Source: Egicoccus sp. AB-alg2 (lineage in GTDB: Bacteria; Actinomycetota; Nitriliruptoria; Nitriliruptorales; Nitriliruptoraceae). Taken from it: a DNA stretch of 64,000 bases. Position 1 is the first letter of the stretch; each line of letters opens with the position of its first letter. The notes below the pieces were generated by a model that worked only from the letters and a program-made list of their open reading frames with translations, did no database searches and had not been told where the DNA came from. The translations under genes were made by a program, and so were the position numbers. Below, piece by piece: positions 18,549-26,961 of this stretch. The stretch spans positions 52,987-116,986 of the forward strand of contig NZ_JBGUAX010000012.1 of assembly GCF_041821065.1 (NCBI RefSeq), given 5' to 3'.

Positions 18549-20117
18549 GTGGACGTCGCCGACCGGCTCGCGGCGCACCTGGCCGACGGTGGCGCGCTGA
18601 CGGTGCCGATGCTGGTCCGGGCCCTGCGCGCCGACGGGTCGCGGCTGCCGCGCTCGATGGTGGAGCGGGTGCTGGCACGTGACGCCAGGTTCGTCTGCGA
18701 CGGCGACGCCACGAAGCCGCGCTGGTCGCTCGCGGAGGACGCCGAGGTGGCGCCGGCCGCCGTCGGCACCCGCGCGCGACTCGACCTGCTTGCCCTGCGC
18801 CAGTGGCAGGCCGAGGCGCTGGCGGCCTGGTCGCAGAGCGGCCGGGGCGTGGTCGAGGCCGTGACCGGCACCGGCAAGACGCGCCTGGCGATGGCGGCGA
18901 TCCGGATCGTCGCCGACCGTGGCGGTCGCGCGCTGGTGCTCGCCCCCACGCTGGAGTTGCAGGACCAGTGGGCCCGCGAGCTCAGGACCGCCGCCCCCGA
19001 CCTGCGCGTCGGCCGGCTGGGCGGTGGCCGGCGCGACGACCTGTTCGACTTCGACGTGGTGGTGTCGACGCCGCACTCGGCCGCGACCGTGCCGATCGAG
19101 CCGCCACCCGGCGCACCAGGCCTCCTCGTCGCCGACGAGGCCCACCGCTACGGCGCCCCGACCTGGGGGGCGGCGCTGCAGGCGGCGTTTCCCCTGCGCC
19201 TGGCGCTGACCGCCACCTACGAGCGCAACGACGACGGACTCGTCGAGGTCCTCGAGCCCTACTTCGGCGGGGTCGTGCACCGCTACGACTACGACCGCGC
19301 CGTGGCCGACGGCACCATCGCGCCCTTCCGCATCGCGACGGTCGGCGTGCGCCTGCGTGGCGACGAGCAGGACGCCTACGACCGCGCCGACGCGCGTGCC
19401 CGCCAGCTGCACCGCGAGCTGGTGGGTGGGCTGGGCATGCCGAAGGACCCTCGCAAGCTGTTCGCGGCGGTGTCAGCCGTGGTGGCCGAGGCGGAGACCT
19501 CGCGCCGCGACGGCGCGCAGGTGCGGGCCTGCCGCGAGTACCTGGTGCGGGTCCGTGAACGACGGGAGGTCGCGGCCACCTGCGAGGGCAAGCTGCACGT
19601 GTGTGCCGCGGCCGCGGCCGGGCTGGCCGGGCGGCGGACGTTGGTCTTCACCGACACCGTGGAGCAGGCGGACGACGCCGTGGCCGAGCTGGTGCGGGCC
19701 GGCGTGCACGCGGAGACCCTGCACGGTGGCCTGAGCGACGACAAGCGCCGGATCCGCCTGGCGCAGTTCCGCCGGGGCCGGATCGACGCCCTGGTCGCGC
19801 CGCGTGTGCTCGACGAGGGTGTCGACGTGCCCGACGCGGAGGTGGCGCTCGTGCTCGCCAACTTCCGCACCCGCCGCCAGCTGGTCCAGCGGCTCGGTCG
19901 CGTGTTGCGGCAGAAGGCGGACGGTCGGCCGGCCACGCTCGTCCTCGCCCACGCGATCGGCACGCACGAGGACCCCGCCCGCGGCGGCCACGCGGACTTC
20001 CTGCGCCAGGTCCGTGACGTCGCCCTCGAGGTCGCCGGGATGGACCTCGACGCCGATGCCGTCGGCCTCGGCCGCTGGTTGGCACAGGGCGGGCCGACGG
20101 CGCCGACGCGGCCATGA
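18549..20117 (+). CDS. Superfamily 2 DNA helicase, XPB-like
   Basis: A 522-residue DEAD/H-box enzyme. An N-terminal region of about 90 residues precedes Walker A VTGTGKTRLAM, motif Ia VLAPTLELQDQW, Walker B VADEAHRY, motif III LALTATYERND, and in the second RecA domain TLVFTDTVEQADDAV, LVAPRVLDEGVDVPDA and the motif VI segment QRLGRVLRQK. This is the UvrB/XPB-type arrangement. GTG 18549 sits 2 bases after mutY, so the helicase may work in the same oxidative-damage repair context; that link is inference from position. Confidence 0.88.
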   Translation: MDVADRLAAHLADGGALTVPMLVRALRADGSRLPRSMVERVLARDARFVCDGDATKPRWSLAEDAEVAPAAVGTRARLDLLALRQWQAEALAAWSQSGRGVVEAVTGTGKTRLAMAAIRIVADRGGRALVLAPTLELQDQWARELRTAAPDLRVGRLGGGRRDDLFDFDVVVSTPHSAATVPIEPPPGAPGLLVADEAHRYGAPTWGAALQAAFPLRLALTATYERNDDGLVEVLEPYFGGVVHRYDYDRAVADGTIAPFRIATVGVRLRGDEQDAYDRADARARQLHRELVGGLGMPKDPRKLFAAVSAVVAEAETSRRDGAQVRACREYLVRVRERREVAATCEGKLHVCAAAAAGLAGRRTLVFTDTVEQADDAVAELVRAGVHAETLHGGLSDDKRRIRLAQFRRGRIDALVAPRVLDEGVDVPDAEVALVLANFRTRRQLVQRLGRVLRQKADGRPATLVLAHAIGTHEDPARGGHADFLRQVRDVALEVAGMDLDADAVGLGRWLAQGGPTAPTRP

Positions 20118-20160
20118 TCATGCGAACCCGCGGGCTGGACATGGGCGTGCGGTCGTCCAG

Positions 20161-20166
20161 TAGTCT
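20161..20166 (+). promoter_or_regulatory. Candidate -10 box of disA
   Basis: TAGTCT lies 43 bases after the helicase stop. It predicts a leader of about 100 bases before the disA GTG at 20271. Upstream TGGACA (20136-20141) is 19 bases away, a little too far for a good -35. Confidence 0.35.
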
Positions 20167-20270
20167 GCGCGGCGGCCGCGCGGCGCCGATGGGCGCCAGC
20201 ACCCCGCGACGCGGCCGGCAACGGGCGTCCACGAGCGCGACGCCGCAACCGGACCCGGGAGGAGGACGGC

Positions 20271-21338
20271 GTGCCCGACCCGTCGCGTGACGAGGGACTG
20301 CGCAGCGTCCTCGCCATGCTCGCCCCGGGCTCGCCGCTACGCGAGGGCATCGAACGGGTGATCCGCGCCGGGCGCGGTGCCCTGGTCGTGATCGGCTGGA
20401 CGCCGGAGATCGAGGCCGTGGTGTCGGGCGGCTTCGTCATCGACATCGGCGCGACCAGCCAGCGGGTCGCCGAGCTCGCCAAGATGGACGGTGCGCTCGT
20501 GTTGGACGGCGACGCGCAGCGCATTCTGCGCGCCAACGTCCACCTCGTGCCCGACCCGGCGATCGAGACGTCGGAGACCGGGACCCGTCACCGCTCCGCG
20601 GAACGCACCGCCCGGCAGACCGGGCAGCCGGTCATCGCCGTGTCGGAGTCGATGGGCATGGTCACGCTGTACTACGGCGACCGCCGCCACACGGTGGAAG
20701 AGGTGTCGGCGTTGCTGTTCCGGGCCAACCAGGCCCTGTCGACGCTGGAGCGCTACCGCGCCCGGCTCGACGAGGTGTCCGCGACGCTGGCCGCGCGGGA
20801 GGTCGAGGACGCGGTCACCGTGCGCGACGTGGTGCTGACGCTGCAGCGGGCGGAGATGCTGCGGCGCATCGCCCTCGAGGTCGAGGACCACGTGGTCGAG
20901 CTCGGCTCCGAGGGCCGGCTGATCCAGCTGCAGCTGGACGAGTTGGTGGCGTCCGTCGCCGACGACCGCGAACTGGTCGTGCGCGACTACCTCGCCGACC
21001 GGCGCCGCAAGCTGCCGCGGGTGCTCGACGACGTCGCCGCGCTGTCGACCGACGACCTGCTCGACAGCGAGCTGGTGGCGACCATCCTCGCCTACGACGA
21101 GGAGGAGCTGGACCGCCCGGTGACGCCGCGGGGCTACCGTCTGCTGTCGCGGATCCCGCGGCTGCCGCCCCGGGTCGTGGAGCGCCTGGTCGACCGGTTC
21201 GGCAACCTGCCACGCATCATGGAGGCCTCGATCGCGGAGCTCGACGAGGTCGAGGGCGTGGGTGAGTCGCGGGCGCGGACCATCCAGGACGGCCTGCGTC
21301 GACTGGCCGAGGCGAGCCTCCTCGAGCGCTACGTCTGA
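20271..21338 (+). CDS. disA: DNA integrity scanning diadenylate cyclase DisA
   Basis: DisA makes the second messenger c-di-AMP from two ATP and scans DNA for branched structures. The N-terminal DAC domain (about residues 1-150) has both signature motifs, DGA in KMDGALVLDGD near 73 and RHR in GTRHRSAERTA near 106. A helical linker follows, then a C-terminal HhH domain (LDEVEGVGESRARTIQDGL). GTG 20271 follows GGGAGGAGG; 355 residues. radA, the usual partner, is not adjacent; an XPB-like helicase occupies its place. Confidence 0.96.
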   Translation: MPDPSRDEGLRSVLAMLAPGSPLREGIERVIRAGRGALVVIGWTPEIEAVVSGGFVIDIGATSQRVAELAKMDGALVLDGDAQRILRANVHLVPDPAIETSETGTRHRSAERTARQTGQPVIAVSESMGMVTLYYGDRRHTVEEVSALLFRANQALSTLERYRARLDEVSATLAAREVEDAVTVRDVVLTLQRAEMLRRIALEVEDHVVELGSEGRLIQLQLDELVASVADDRELVVRDYLADRRRKLPRVLDDVAALSTDDLLDSELVATILAYDEEELDRPVTPRGYRLLSRIPRLPPRVVERLVDRFGNLPRIMEASIAELDEVEGVGESRARTIQDGLRRLAEASLLERYV

Positions 21339-21639
21339 GCCCCGTCCTGGCCGTTCGGCCCCCATCGTGCGTCCAGGACTAGGCCTCGGAACGGTGAGAA
21401 CTGCCCTCTGACCTGCGGTTTCGCATGGGGGCCGGTTGAGGCTGACCATGTACGTGTGGTAGGGTCCAGTCGCACGTCCGCACTGCGCGTGTGCCGCGTC
21501 CACGGAAGGGTCGTCCAGGAGCCGCTCGGTCTGGCGCCTCGACCCGGTGCCGAAGGCCACGCGGTGCGACGTCCCCGACTTCCCCCACCGGCCCGCGTGG
21601 TCGCGTGCGTCCATCCGGAAGAACGAGGAGCAGCCACTC
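21339..21639 (+). promoter_or_regulatory. carD upstream region with promoter and long leader
   Basis: This 301-base gap contains TTGAGG at 21436-21441 and TAGGGT at 21460-21465, 18 bases apart, the best -35/-10 pair in the window. The predicted transcript has an unusually long untranslated leader of about 168 bases before the carD ATG. I see no known riboswitch in it. Confidence 0.55.
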
Positions 21640-22134
21640 ATGGCCTACAGCGTCGGCGACACCGTCATCTATCCCCACCACGGCGCAGCGGTCATCGAGC
21701 GGAAGGAAGCTCGCGAACTCAAGGGCGAGCCTCGCGAGTACCTCGTCCTGCGCCTGACCTACGGGGATCTGACGCTGATGGTGCCGGCCGACTCCTGTGA
21801 AGAGGTCGGGATCCGCAGCGTGGTCTCGAAGAAGGAGGTCGAGCAGGTCCTCGACGTCCTGCGCGAGCCCGAGGGCAAGGCCGCCGGCAACTGGTCGCGG
21901 CGTTTCAAGGCCAACTACGAGAAGCTGCGCTCCGGCGACATCTTCCAGGTCGCCGAGGTCGTGCGGAACCTCGCCACGCGCGAGAAGGACAAGGGCCTGT
22001 CCGCCGGCGAGAAGCGCATGCTGACCAAGGCGAAGCAGATCCTGCTCTCCGAGCTGGCCGTCGCCATCAAGAAGGACGAGGCCAAGGCCGAGGAGCTGGT
22101 GGAGAAGGTGCTGGCCGAGTCCCAGGCCGCCTGA
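21640..22134 (+). CDS. carD: CarD-family RNA polymerase-binding regulator
   Basis: CarD binds the RNA polymerase beta subunit and stabilises open complexes at rRNA and housekeeping promoters. The N-terminal Tudor-like RID opens with MAYSVGDTVIYPHHGAAVIE, and the C-terminal helical DNA-binding domain includes NWSRRFKANYEKL and LSAGEKRMLTKAKQILLSEL. The ATG at 21640 follows GAGGAG; the product of 164 residues is typical. It sits alone between disA and the PIN/TRAM gene, with its own promoter and a strong terminator. Confidence 0.96.
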   Translation: MAYSVGDTVIYPHHGAAVIERKEARELKGEPREYLVLRLTYGDLTLMVPADSCEEVGIRSVVSKKEVEQVLDVLREPEGKAAGNWSRRFKANYEKLRSGDIFQVAEVVRNLATREKDKGLSAGEKRMLTKAKQILLSELAVAIKKDEAKAEELVEKVLAESQAA

Positions 22135-22165
22135 CGTCCGCCGTCGCCTGATCACGACGCGTCAC

Positions 22166-22195
22166 GACGACCGCCCGCTGCGCCGGGCGGTCGTC
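22166..22195 (+). terminator. Hairpin terminator after carD
   Basis: A perfect 12-bp stem (GACGACCGCCCG / CGGGCGGTCGTC) with a 6-base loop starts 32 bases after the carD stop. There is no T-run, as is common in high-GC actinobacteria. Confidence 0.65.
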
Positions 22196-22281
22196 GCCGT
22201 CGTACGCCCGTGATGGGCCGCACGTTGCCGCCGAGGCGCTAGAACAGCACGTGCATCCGAGGAGCGAGCGAGGAAGCCGTC

Positions 22282-23379
22282 GTGTCCCACCCGCGTGCCG
22301 GCCGGCCCATGGCCGAGGTGCTGCGCCTGGCGGTCGTGCTGCTGCTGACCGCGGCGGGGCACGCGGTCGGGGTCGGGATCGACGACGCCCTGGGCCGTGG
22401 CGAGCCGGAGACCACGCAACTGGTCACGGCCGTGCTGGGGGCGCTGGGGGGCTACCTCGTCGGCGGGGTGCTGGGCCGTGCGCTGGTCCGGGGCGTCGAC
22501 CGTGCGGGCTCGGCGCTCGCGCCCGTGCCGGCCGTGCAGTTGGTGGCGGCCTGCATCGGTGCGGCGGTCGGTGCCCTGGCCGGGCTGGTGGTGCTCCTGC
22601 CGGTCCTGTTGCTGCCCTACCAGCGCTACACCGTGCCGGTGGCACTGCTGATCGTGCTGGTGCTGGCCTATGGCGGCGGCCGTCTCGGCAGCCTGCGGGG
22701 GGCCGACCTCGCGCGCTTCGTCGGCCTGCGCGGTCGGCTGGACGTGCGCACGCCGTCGAAGGGCGCCGGCACGAAGGTCGTCGACTCCTCGGCGCTGGTC
22801 GACGGCCGCGTCATCGAGGTCGCCCGGGCCGGCTTCCTGGAGGGCACGTTGGTCGTGCCCACCTTCGTGCTCGAGGAACTGCAGGCGCTCGCGGACTCCG
22901 GTGACGAACGGCGCCGGCGGGGCGGCCGGCGCGGGCTGGAGACGTTGCACGTGCTACAGGACGAGTCGCTCGTCGCCGTGGAGGTGACCGACGACCCGGT
23001 CGAAGGCGTCCGCGAGGTCGACGCGAAGCTGGCGGCGCTGTGCCGCAGCCGCGGCGCCGCGCTCGTGACCACCGACGGCAACCTCGCGCGGACGGCGGAG
23101 ATCGCCGGCCTGCGGGTGCTCAACCTCCATGCCCTGGCCGACGCGGTCCGCCCACCGGTCGTGCCAGGCGACCGGCTCACGTTGCGGCTGGTGCGAACCG
23201 GTCGCGACGCCGGCCAGGCCATCGGCTACCTCGACGACGGCACGATGGTCGTCGTGCAGGAGGCGGCCGACCGGGTCGGCAGCGACGTCACCGTCGACGT
23301 GACCTCGATCGTGCAGCATCGGCAGGGCCGCATGCTGTTCGCCAACCCCGCCGTCGACGGGCGGGCGGTGGCCGGGTGA
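22282..23379 (+). CDS. YacL-like membrane protein with PIN and TRAM domains
   Basis: A 365-residue protein with about four hydrophobic segments in residues 10-135, a PIN ribonuclease-like domain (TKVVDSSALVDGRVIEVA near 165-185, then VLEELQALADS and ALVTTDGNLARTA with the acidic residues) and a C-terminal TRAM RNA-binding domain (GQAIGYLDDGTMVVVQEAADRVG). This is the Bacillus YacL architecture. GTG 22282 follows GAGGAAG. The stop overlaps ispD in a GTGA. It likely anchors an RNA-cleaving activity at the membrane; the substrate is not known. Confidence 0.92.
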   Translation: MSHPRAGRPMAEVLRLAVVLLLTAAGHAVGVGIDDALGRGEPETTQLVTAVLGALGGYLVGGVLGRALVRGVDRAGSALAPVPAVQLVAACIGAAVGALAGLVVLLPVLLLPYQRYTVPVALLIVLVLAYGGGRLGSLRGADLARFVGLRGRLDVRTPSKGAGTKVVDSSALVDGRVIEVARAGFLEGTLVVPTFVLEELQALADSGDERRRRGGRRGLETLHVLQDESLVAVEVTDDPVEGVREVDAKLAALCRSRGAALVTTDGNLARTAEIAGLRVLNLHALADAVRPPVVPGDRLTLRLVRTGRDAGQAIGYLDDGTMVVVQEAADRVGSDVTVDVTSIVQHRQGRMLFANPAVDGRAVAG

Positions 23380-24062
23380 GCGTCGGTGTCGTGGTCGTCG
23401 CGGCCGGCCGCGGCGAACGCCTCGGCGAGGGGCAGCCGAAGGCACTGGTGGCGCTGGCCGGCGAGCCGCTGCTCGTCCACGCCGTGCGCGGTGTCCTGGC
23501 CGCCGGCATGCCGCCACCGGTGATCGTCCACACCCCCGACGCCGCATCCGCCTTCCGTTCCGCCCTCGCCGACCTGCCGGTCACGGCCCTGGTGCCCGGG
23601 GGCTCCACCCGCACCGCCAGCGTCGCCGCCGGTCTGGCCGCACTGCCCGACGACGTCGACGTCGTCCTCGTGCACGACGCCGCCCGCGCGCTGACCCCGC
23701 CCCGCGTGATCCGGGCCGTCGCGCAGGCCATCACCGGTGAGGTGGTCGCGGCCGCGCCGGGCCTGCCGGTCGCCGACACGCTCAAGCGGGTCGCCGGGGG
23801 TCGCGTGCTGGGAACGGTCGACCGCGACGGCCTCGTCGCCGTCCAGACTCCCCAGGCCTTCACCCGGGCCGCGCTGGCCGCCGCGCACGCCTCCGGCGCG
23901 GCGGCCACCGACGACCTCGCGCTGGTCGAGCGCCTCCTCGACGCCGGGCGGCTGCACGGGCGCATCGAGGTGGTCGAAGGCGCGGCGGAGGCGATGAAGG
24001 TGACCTACCGCCACGACCTGGCCGTCGCCGAAGCGCTCCTGCACCGCCACGACCAGGAGTGA
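23376..24062 (+). CDS. ispD: 2-C-methyl-D-erythritol 4-phosphate cytidylyltransferase
   Basis: IspD attaches CMP to MEP in the non-mevalonate isoprenoid pathway. VVVAAGRGERLGEGQPKAL is the CTP-binding loop, VLVHDAARALTPP contains the conserved Asp-Ala-Ala-Arg, and VADTLKRV, QTPQAF and TDDLALVE are also family motifs. GTG 23376 is within a GTGA overlap with the PIN/TRAM gene. 228 residues, normal length. ispF follows at once, as in Bacillus. Confidence 0.95.
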   Translation: MSVGVVVVAAGRGERLGEGQPKALVALAGEPLLVHAVRGVLAAGMPPPVIVHTPDAASAFRSALADLPVTALVPGGSTRTASVAAGLAALPDDVDVVLVHDAARALTPPRVIRAVAQAITGEVVAAAPGLPVADTLKRVAGGRVLGTVDRDGLVAVQTPQAFTRAALAAAHASGAAATDDLALVERLLDAGRLHGRIEVVEGAAEAMKVTYRHDLAVAEALLHRHDQE

Positions 24063-24064
24063 GC

Positions 24065-24571
24065 ATGGACCTGCGCATCGGCAACGGCCTGGACGTCCAC
24101 CCCTTCACCGACGACCCGGACCGTCGCCTCGTGCTCGCCGGCGTCGAGGTGCCCGACGGTCCCGGCCTCGCCGGCCACTCGGACGCCGACGTGGCGGCCC
24201 ACGCGGTGGCCGACGCCCTCCTCGGCGCCCTGGCGCTGGGCGACCTCGGCAGCTGGTTCGGGGTGGACCGGCCGGAGGTCGCCGGGGCCGACTCGCTGAC
24301 GCTGTTGGGCACCGTGGTCGCGGGCGTCAGCGAGCGCGGCTGGCAGGTCGGCAACGTCGACGTGACCGTCGTCGCCCAGCGGCCGCGGCTGGCCCCGTAC
24401 CGCGAGCGCATGCGTGAACGGCTGGCCCCGGTGCTGCACCTCGAGGTCGACGCCGTGTCGGTCAAGTTCACGACCACGGACCGGCTCGGGTTCCTGGGGC
24501 GGGCCGAGGGGATCGCCGCGTGGGCCAGCGCCGTCGTGGTCCGGCGAGGCGGCATTGACGGGCCCCATTAG
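24065..24571 (+). CDS. ispF: 2-C-methyl-D-erythritol 2,4-cyclodiphosphate synthase
   Basis: IspF closes the cyclodiphosphate ring of the MEP pathway. The zinc ligands are in NGLDVHPF near residues 7-14 and the AGHSDADVAAHA segment; the CDP site shows NVDVTVVAQRPRL and KFTTTDRLGFLGR. The ATG at 24065 is preferred to the GTG at 24059 because AGGAG lies just upstream of it and overlaps the GTG. 168 residues. The final stop TAG is also the first part of the cysS -10 box. Confidence 0.94.
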   Translation: MDLRIGNGLDVHPFTDDPDRRLVLAGVEVPDGPGLAGHSDADVAAHAVADALLGALALGDLGSWFGVDRPEVAGADSLTLLGTVVAGVSERGWQVGNVDVTVVAQRPRLAPYRERMRERLAPVLHLEVDAVSVKFTTTDRLGFLGRAEGIAAWASAVVVRRGGIDGPH

Positions 24572-24574
24572 ACT
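24569..24574 (+). promoter_or_regulatory. -10 box giving a leaderless cysS transcript
   Basis: TAGACT includes the ispF stop codon and ends 8 bases before the cysS GTG at 24583. That spacing puts the transcription start at or next to the start codon, so cysS would be translated from a leaderless mRNA. No ribosome binding site is visible. Confidence 0.45.
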
Positions 24575-24582
24575 CGTCAGTC

Positions 24583-26064
24583 GTGCGCCCGGCCTCCAGC
24601 CCCCGCCCGCGGCGCCCCGCCACACTCCCGATCCGGTGGTCGACGACGTTGTCCCTGGTCATCTACGACACCCTGCGCCGCGACAAGGTCGCCTTCGAGC
24701 CGCGTGAGCCGAACCGCGTGTCGCTGTACGTCTGCGGCCCGACGGTGCAGGCCGACGCCCACGTCGGTCACGGGCGCCTCGCGGTCGTCACCGACATGCT
24801 GCGGCGCTACCTCGACTACGCCGGCAACGACGTCACGTTCGTGCAGAACGTCACCGACATCGACGACAAGATCATCCTGCGCGCCCGCCGCGAGAAGGTG
24901 TCGCCGGCGGAGATCTCCACGCGTTACACGCGGGCCTGGAACCGGACCATGGACGCGCTGGGGGTGCTGCCGCCCGACGTGCAGCCGCTCGCGACCGGCC
25001 ACCTGCTGGAGATGCAGGCGCTGATCCAGGAACTGATCGACCAGGACAAGGCGTACGCCGTGGACGGCGACGTCTTCTTCCGGGTCCGCTCCTTCGAGGG
25101 CTACGGCAAGCTGTCGCGGCGGCGCATCGACGACATGCAGCAGGGCGAGGACGTCGTCGACGCCGACCGCAAGGAGGACCCGCTCGACTTCGCGATGTGG
25201 AAGTCGGCCAAGCCCGGCGAGCCGTCGTGGCCGTCCCCGTGGGGCGACGGTCGCCCCGGCTGGCACATCGAGTGCTCGGCGATGGCGGCCAAGCACCTCG
25301 GCGAGGGCTTCGACATCCACTGCGGCGGCCTCGACCTGGTCTTCCCGCATCACGAGAACGAGATCGCCCAGCACGAGGCCGCCCACGGTGGCGTCTTCGC
25401 CCGCCACTGGGTCCACAACGGCATGGTGCGCATGGGCGAGGAGAAGATGTCCAAGTCCGTCGGCAACGTCGTCGGACTGCAGGAGGCGCTCGACGAGTGG
25501 GGCGTCGGCCCGCTGCGCCTGTGGTACCTCTCGGCCCACCACCGCAGCCCGCTCACCTACGAGGACGAGCGGCTGCGCGACGCGGCCGCCGCCCACCAGC
25601 GCCTCACCACGTTCCTGCGCTCGGCGCGTCGGGCGGCCGACGGCGCCGAACCCGACACCGCGGCCGCCGCGGCGCACCTGGACGCGTTCCGGGCGGCCAT
25701 GGACGACGACCTCAACGCACCGCAGGCGGTCGCCGCGCTCCACGACCTCGTGTCCACCGGCAACGAGCGACTCCCGATCGCGGAGAAGGGTGACGCGGAC
25801 GCCCGTGCCGAGGTCGCCGGGCTCGCCGCGGCGCTCGTGGACGTCGGCGACGGCGTCTTCGGGCTGGGCCTCGAGGCCGCGCTGGCGGACGCGTCGACGC
25901 TCGAACGGCAGCTGGAGCCGCTCATCCGCCAGCTGCTCGACCAGCGGGCCGAGGCGCGCGCCGGCAAGGACTTCGCCACGGCCGACCGCATCCGCGACCA
26001 GCTCGCCGCGGCGGGGGTGGTCGTCGAGGACCGCCCCGACGGGCCGCGCTGGTACGTGGCGTGA
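24583..26064 (+). CDS. cysS: Cysteinyl-tRNA synthetase
   Basis: Class I synthetase. The HIGH motif is HVGHGR following LYVCGPTVQADA; zinc ligands are the first Cys of that segment, GWHIECSAM, and the HHEN motif of FPHHENEIAQHE; KMSKSVGN is the KMSKS loop. A C-terminal DALR-type anticodon domain follows. GTG 24583 fits the leaderless promoter but adds about 25 unusual Pro/Arg/Ser-rich residues before LVIYDTL; a TTG at 24649 would give the standard N-terminus but has no ribosome site. 493 residues as annotated. The stop overlaps rlmB. Confidence 0.93.
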   Translation: MRPASSPRPRRPATLPIRWSTTLSLVIYDTLRRDKVAFEPREPNRVSLYVCGPTVQADAHVGHGRLAVVTDMLRRYLDYAGNDVTFVQNVTDIDDKIILRARREKVSPAEISTRYTRAWNRTMDALGVLPPDVQPLATGHLLEMQALIQELIDQDKAYAVDGDVFFRVRSFEGYGKLSRRRIDDMQQGEDVVDADRKEDPLDFAMWKSAKPGEPSWPSPWGDGRPGWHIECSAMAAKHLGEGFDIHCGGLDLVFPHHENEIAQHEAAHGGVFARHWVHNGMVRMGEEKMSKSVGNVVGLQEALDEWGVGPLRLWYLSAHHRSPLTYEDERLRDAAAAHQRLTTFLRSARRAADGAEPDTAAAAAHLDAFRAAMDDDLNAPQAVAALHDLVSTGNERLPIAEKGDADARAEVAGLAAALVDVGDGVFGLGLEAALADASTLERQLEPLIRQLLDQRAEARAGKDFATADRIRDQLAAAGVVVEDRPDGPRWYVA

Positions 26065-26873
26065 CCCGGCCGCGTCCCGCCCCGAACCGTCGCGGCGGGC
26101 GGCGTGGGGGCGGCCCCCGCGGCGGCGAGCCGCGTCGCGGCGACGGGCGCATCGTGGTGGGTCTCCACCCGGTCCGCGAGCTGCTCCGGGCGGGCCGCCC
26201 GGTGCGCCGCGTGCTCGTGGCCGACACGCGTGACGCCTCCCCCGTGCTCGACGAGATCCTCGCCCTGGCCCGACGCGCCGGCGTGCACGTCGACGAGGTC
26301 GACCGCGCCCGGGTCGACGAGCGCGCCGAGGGCCTCGTCCACCAGGGCGTGCTGGCACTCGCGCCGGCGTTCGCGTACGCGTCGCTCGACGAGGTCCGCC
26401 GTCGCGCCGGCGACCGGCCGCTGCTGCTCGTCGCGCTGGACTCCGTCACCGATCCGCACAACCTCGGCTCGATCGCCAGGACCGCCGACGCGGTCGGCGC
26501 CCACGGGCTGCTGGTGCCCGCCCGCCGGGCGGCCTCGGTCACCCCGACCGCGGAGAAGGCCGCCGCCGGGGCGCTCGCACACCTGCCGGTCGTGCAGGTC
26601 ACGAACCTCGTGCGCACGATCCGCTCGTTGCAGGGGGAGGGCGTCTGGGCGGTGGGGCTCGACGGTGACGCCCCCACGGACATCGCCGACAGCCGGCTGC
26701 TGGCCGACCCGGTCGTCCTGGTCGTCGGCGCCGAGGGCCGCGGCCTGTCGCGGCTGACGGCCGAAACGTGCGACGAACTCGTGCGCCTGCCCATGCACGG
26801 TGCGGTCGGCTCGCTCAACGCCTCGGTGGCGGCCGGCGTGGCGCTCTACGAGGTGCTGCGCCAACGGTCGTGA
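26061..26873 (+). CDS. rlmB: 23S rRNA (guanosine-2'-O-)-methyltransferase RlmB-type
   Basis: A SpoU/TrmH-family SPOUT methyltransferase. A basic, Gly/Arg-rich N-terminus precedes the ribosome-binding domain (VVGLHPVRELLRAG...), then the three SPOUT motifs: LDSVTDPHNLGSIARTAD, VVGAEGRGLS and MHGAVGSLNASVAAGVALYE, which form the SAM-binding knot. The family modifies G2251 of 23S rRNA or a close site. The GTG at 26061 overlaps the cysS stop; 270 residues. The cysS-rlmB-sigH order matches Firmicutes. Confidence 0.93.
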   Translation: MTRPRPAPNRRGGRRGGGPRGGEPRRGDGRIVVGLHPVRELLRAGRPVRRVLVADTRDASPVLDEILALARRAGVHVDEVDRARVDERAEGLVHQGVLALAPAFAYASLDEVRRRAGDRPLLLVALDSVTDPHNLGSIARTADAVGAHGLLVPARRAASVTPTAEKAAAGALAHLPVVQVTNLVRTIRSLQGEGVWAVGLDGDAPTDIADSRLLADPVVLVVGAEGRGLSRLTAETCDELVRLPMHGAVGSLNASVAAGVALYEVLRQRS

Positions 26874-26961
26874 CCGACCGGCCGTGACCGGCGCCGCAAC
26901 CCGCGCGCGCGTGCCTCGTTGAGCCCTACGACCGGGGGCCGGCCCCGGCCGGAGGGCGAGC

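Noticed and set aside
20118..22281. A c-di-AMP (ydaO-type) riboswitch near disA
   Set aside because: I looked for the conserved GGGGGAG/GAGCC-type blocks in the gaps and found none.
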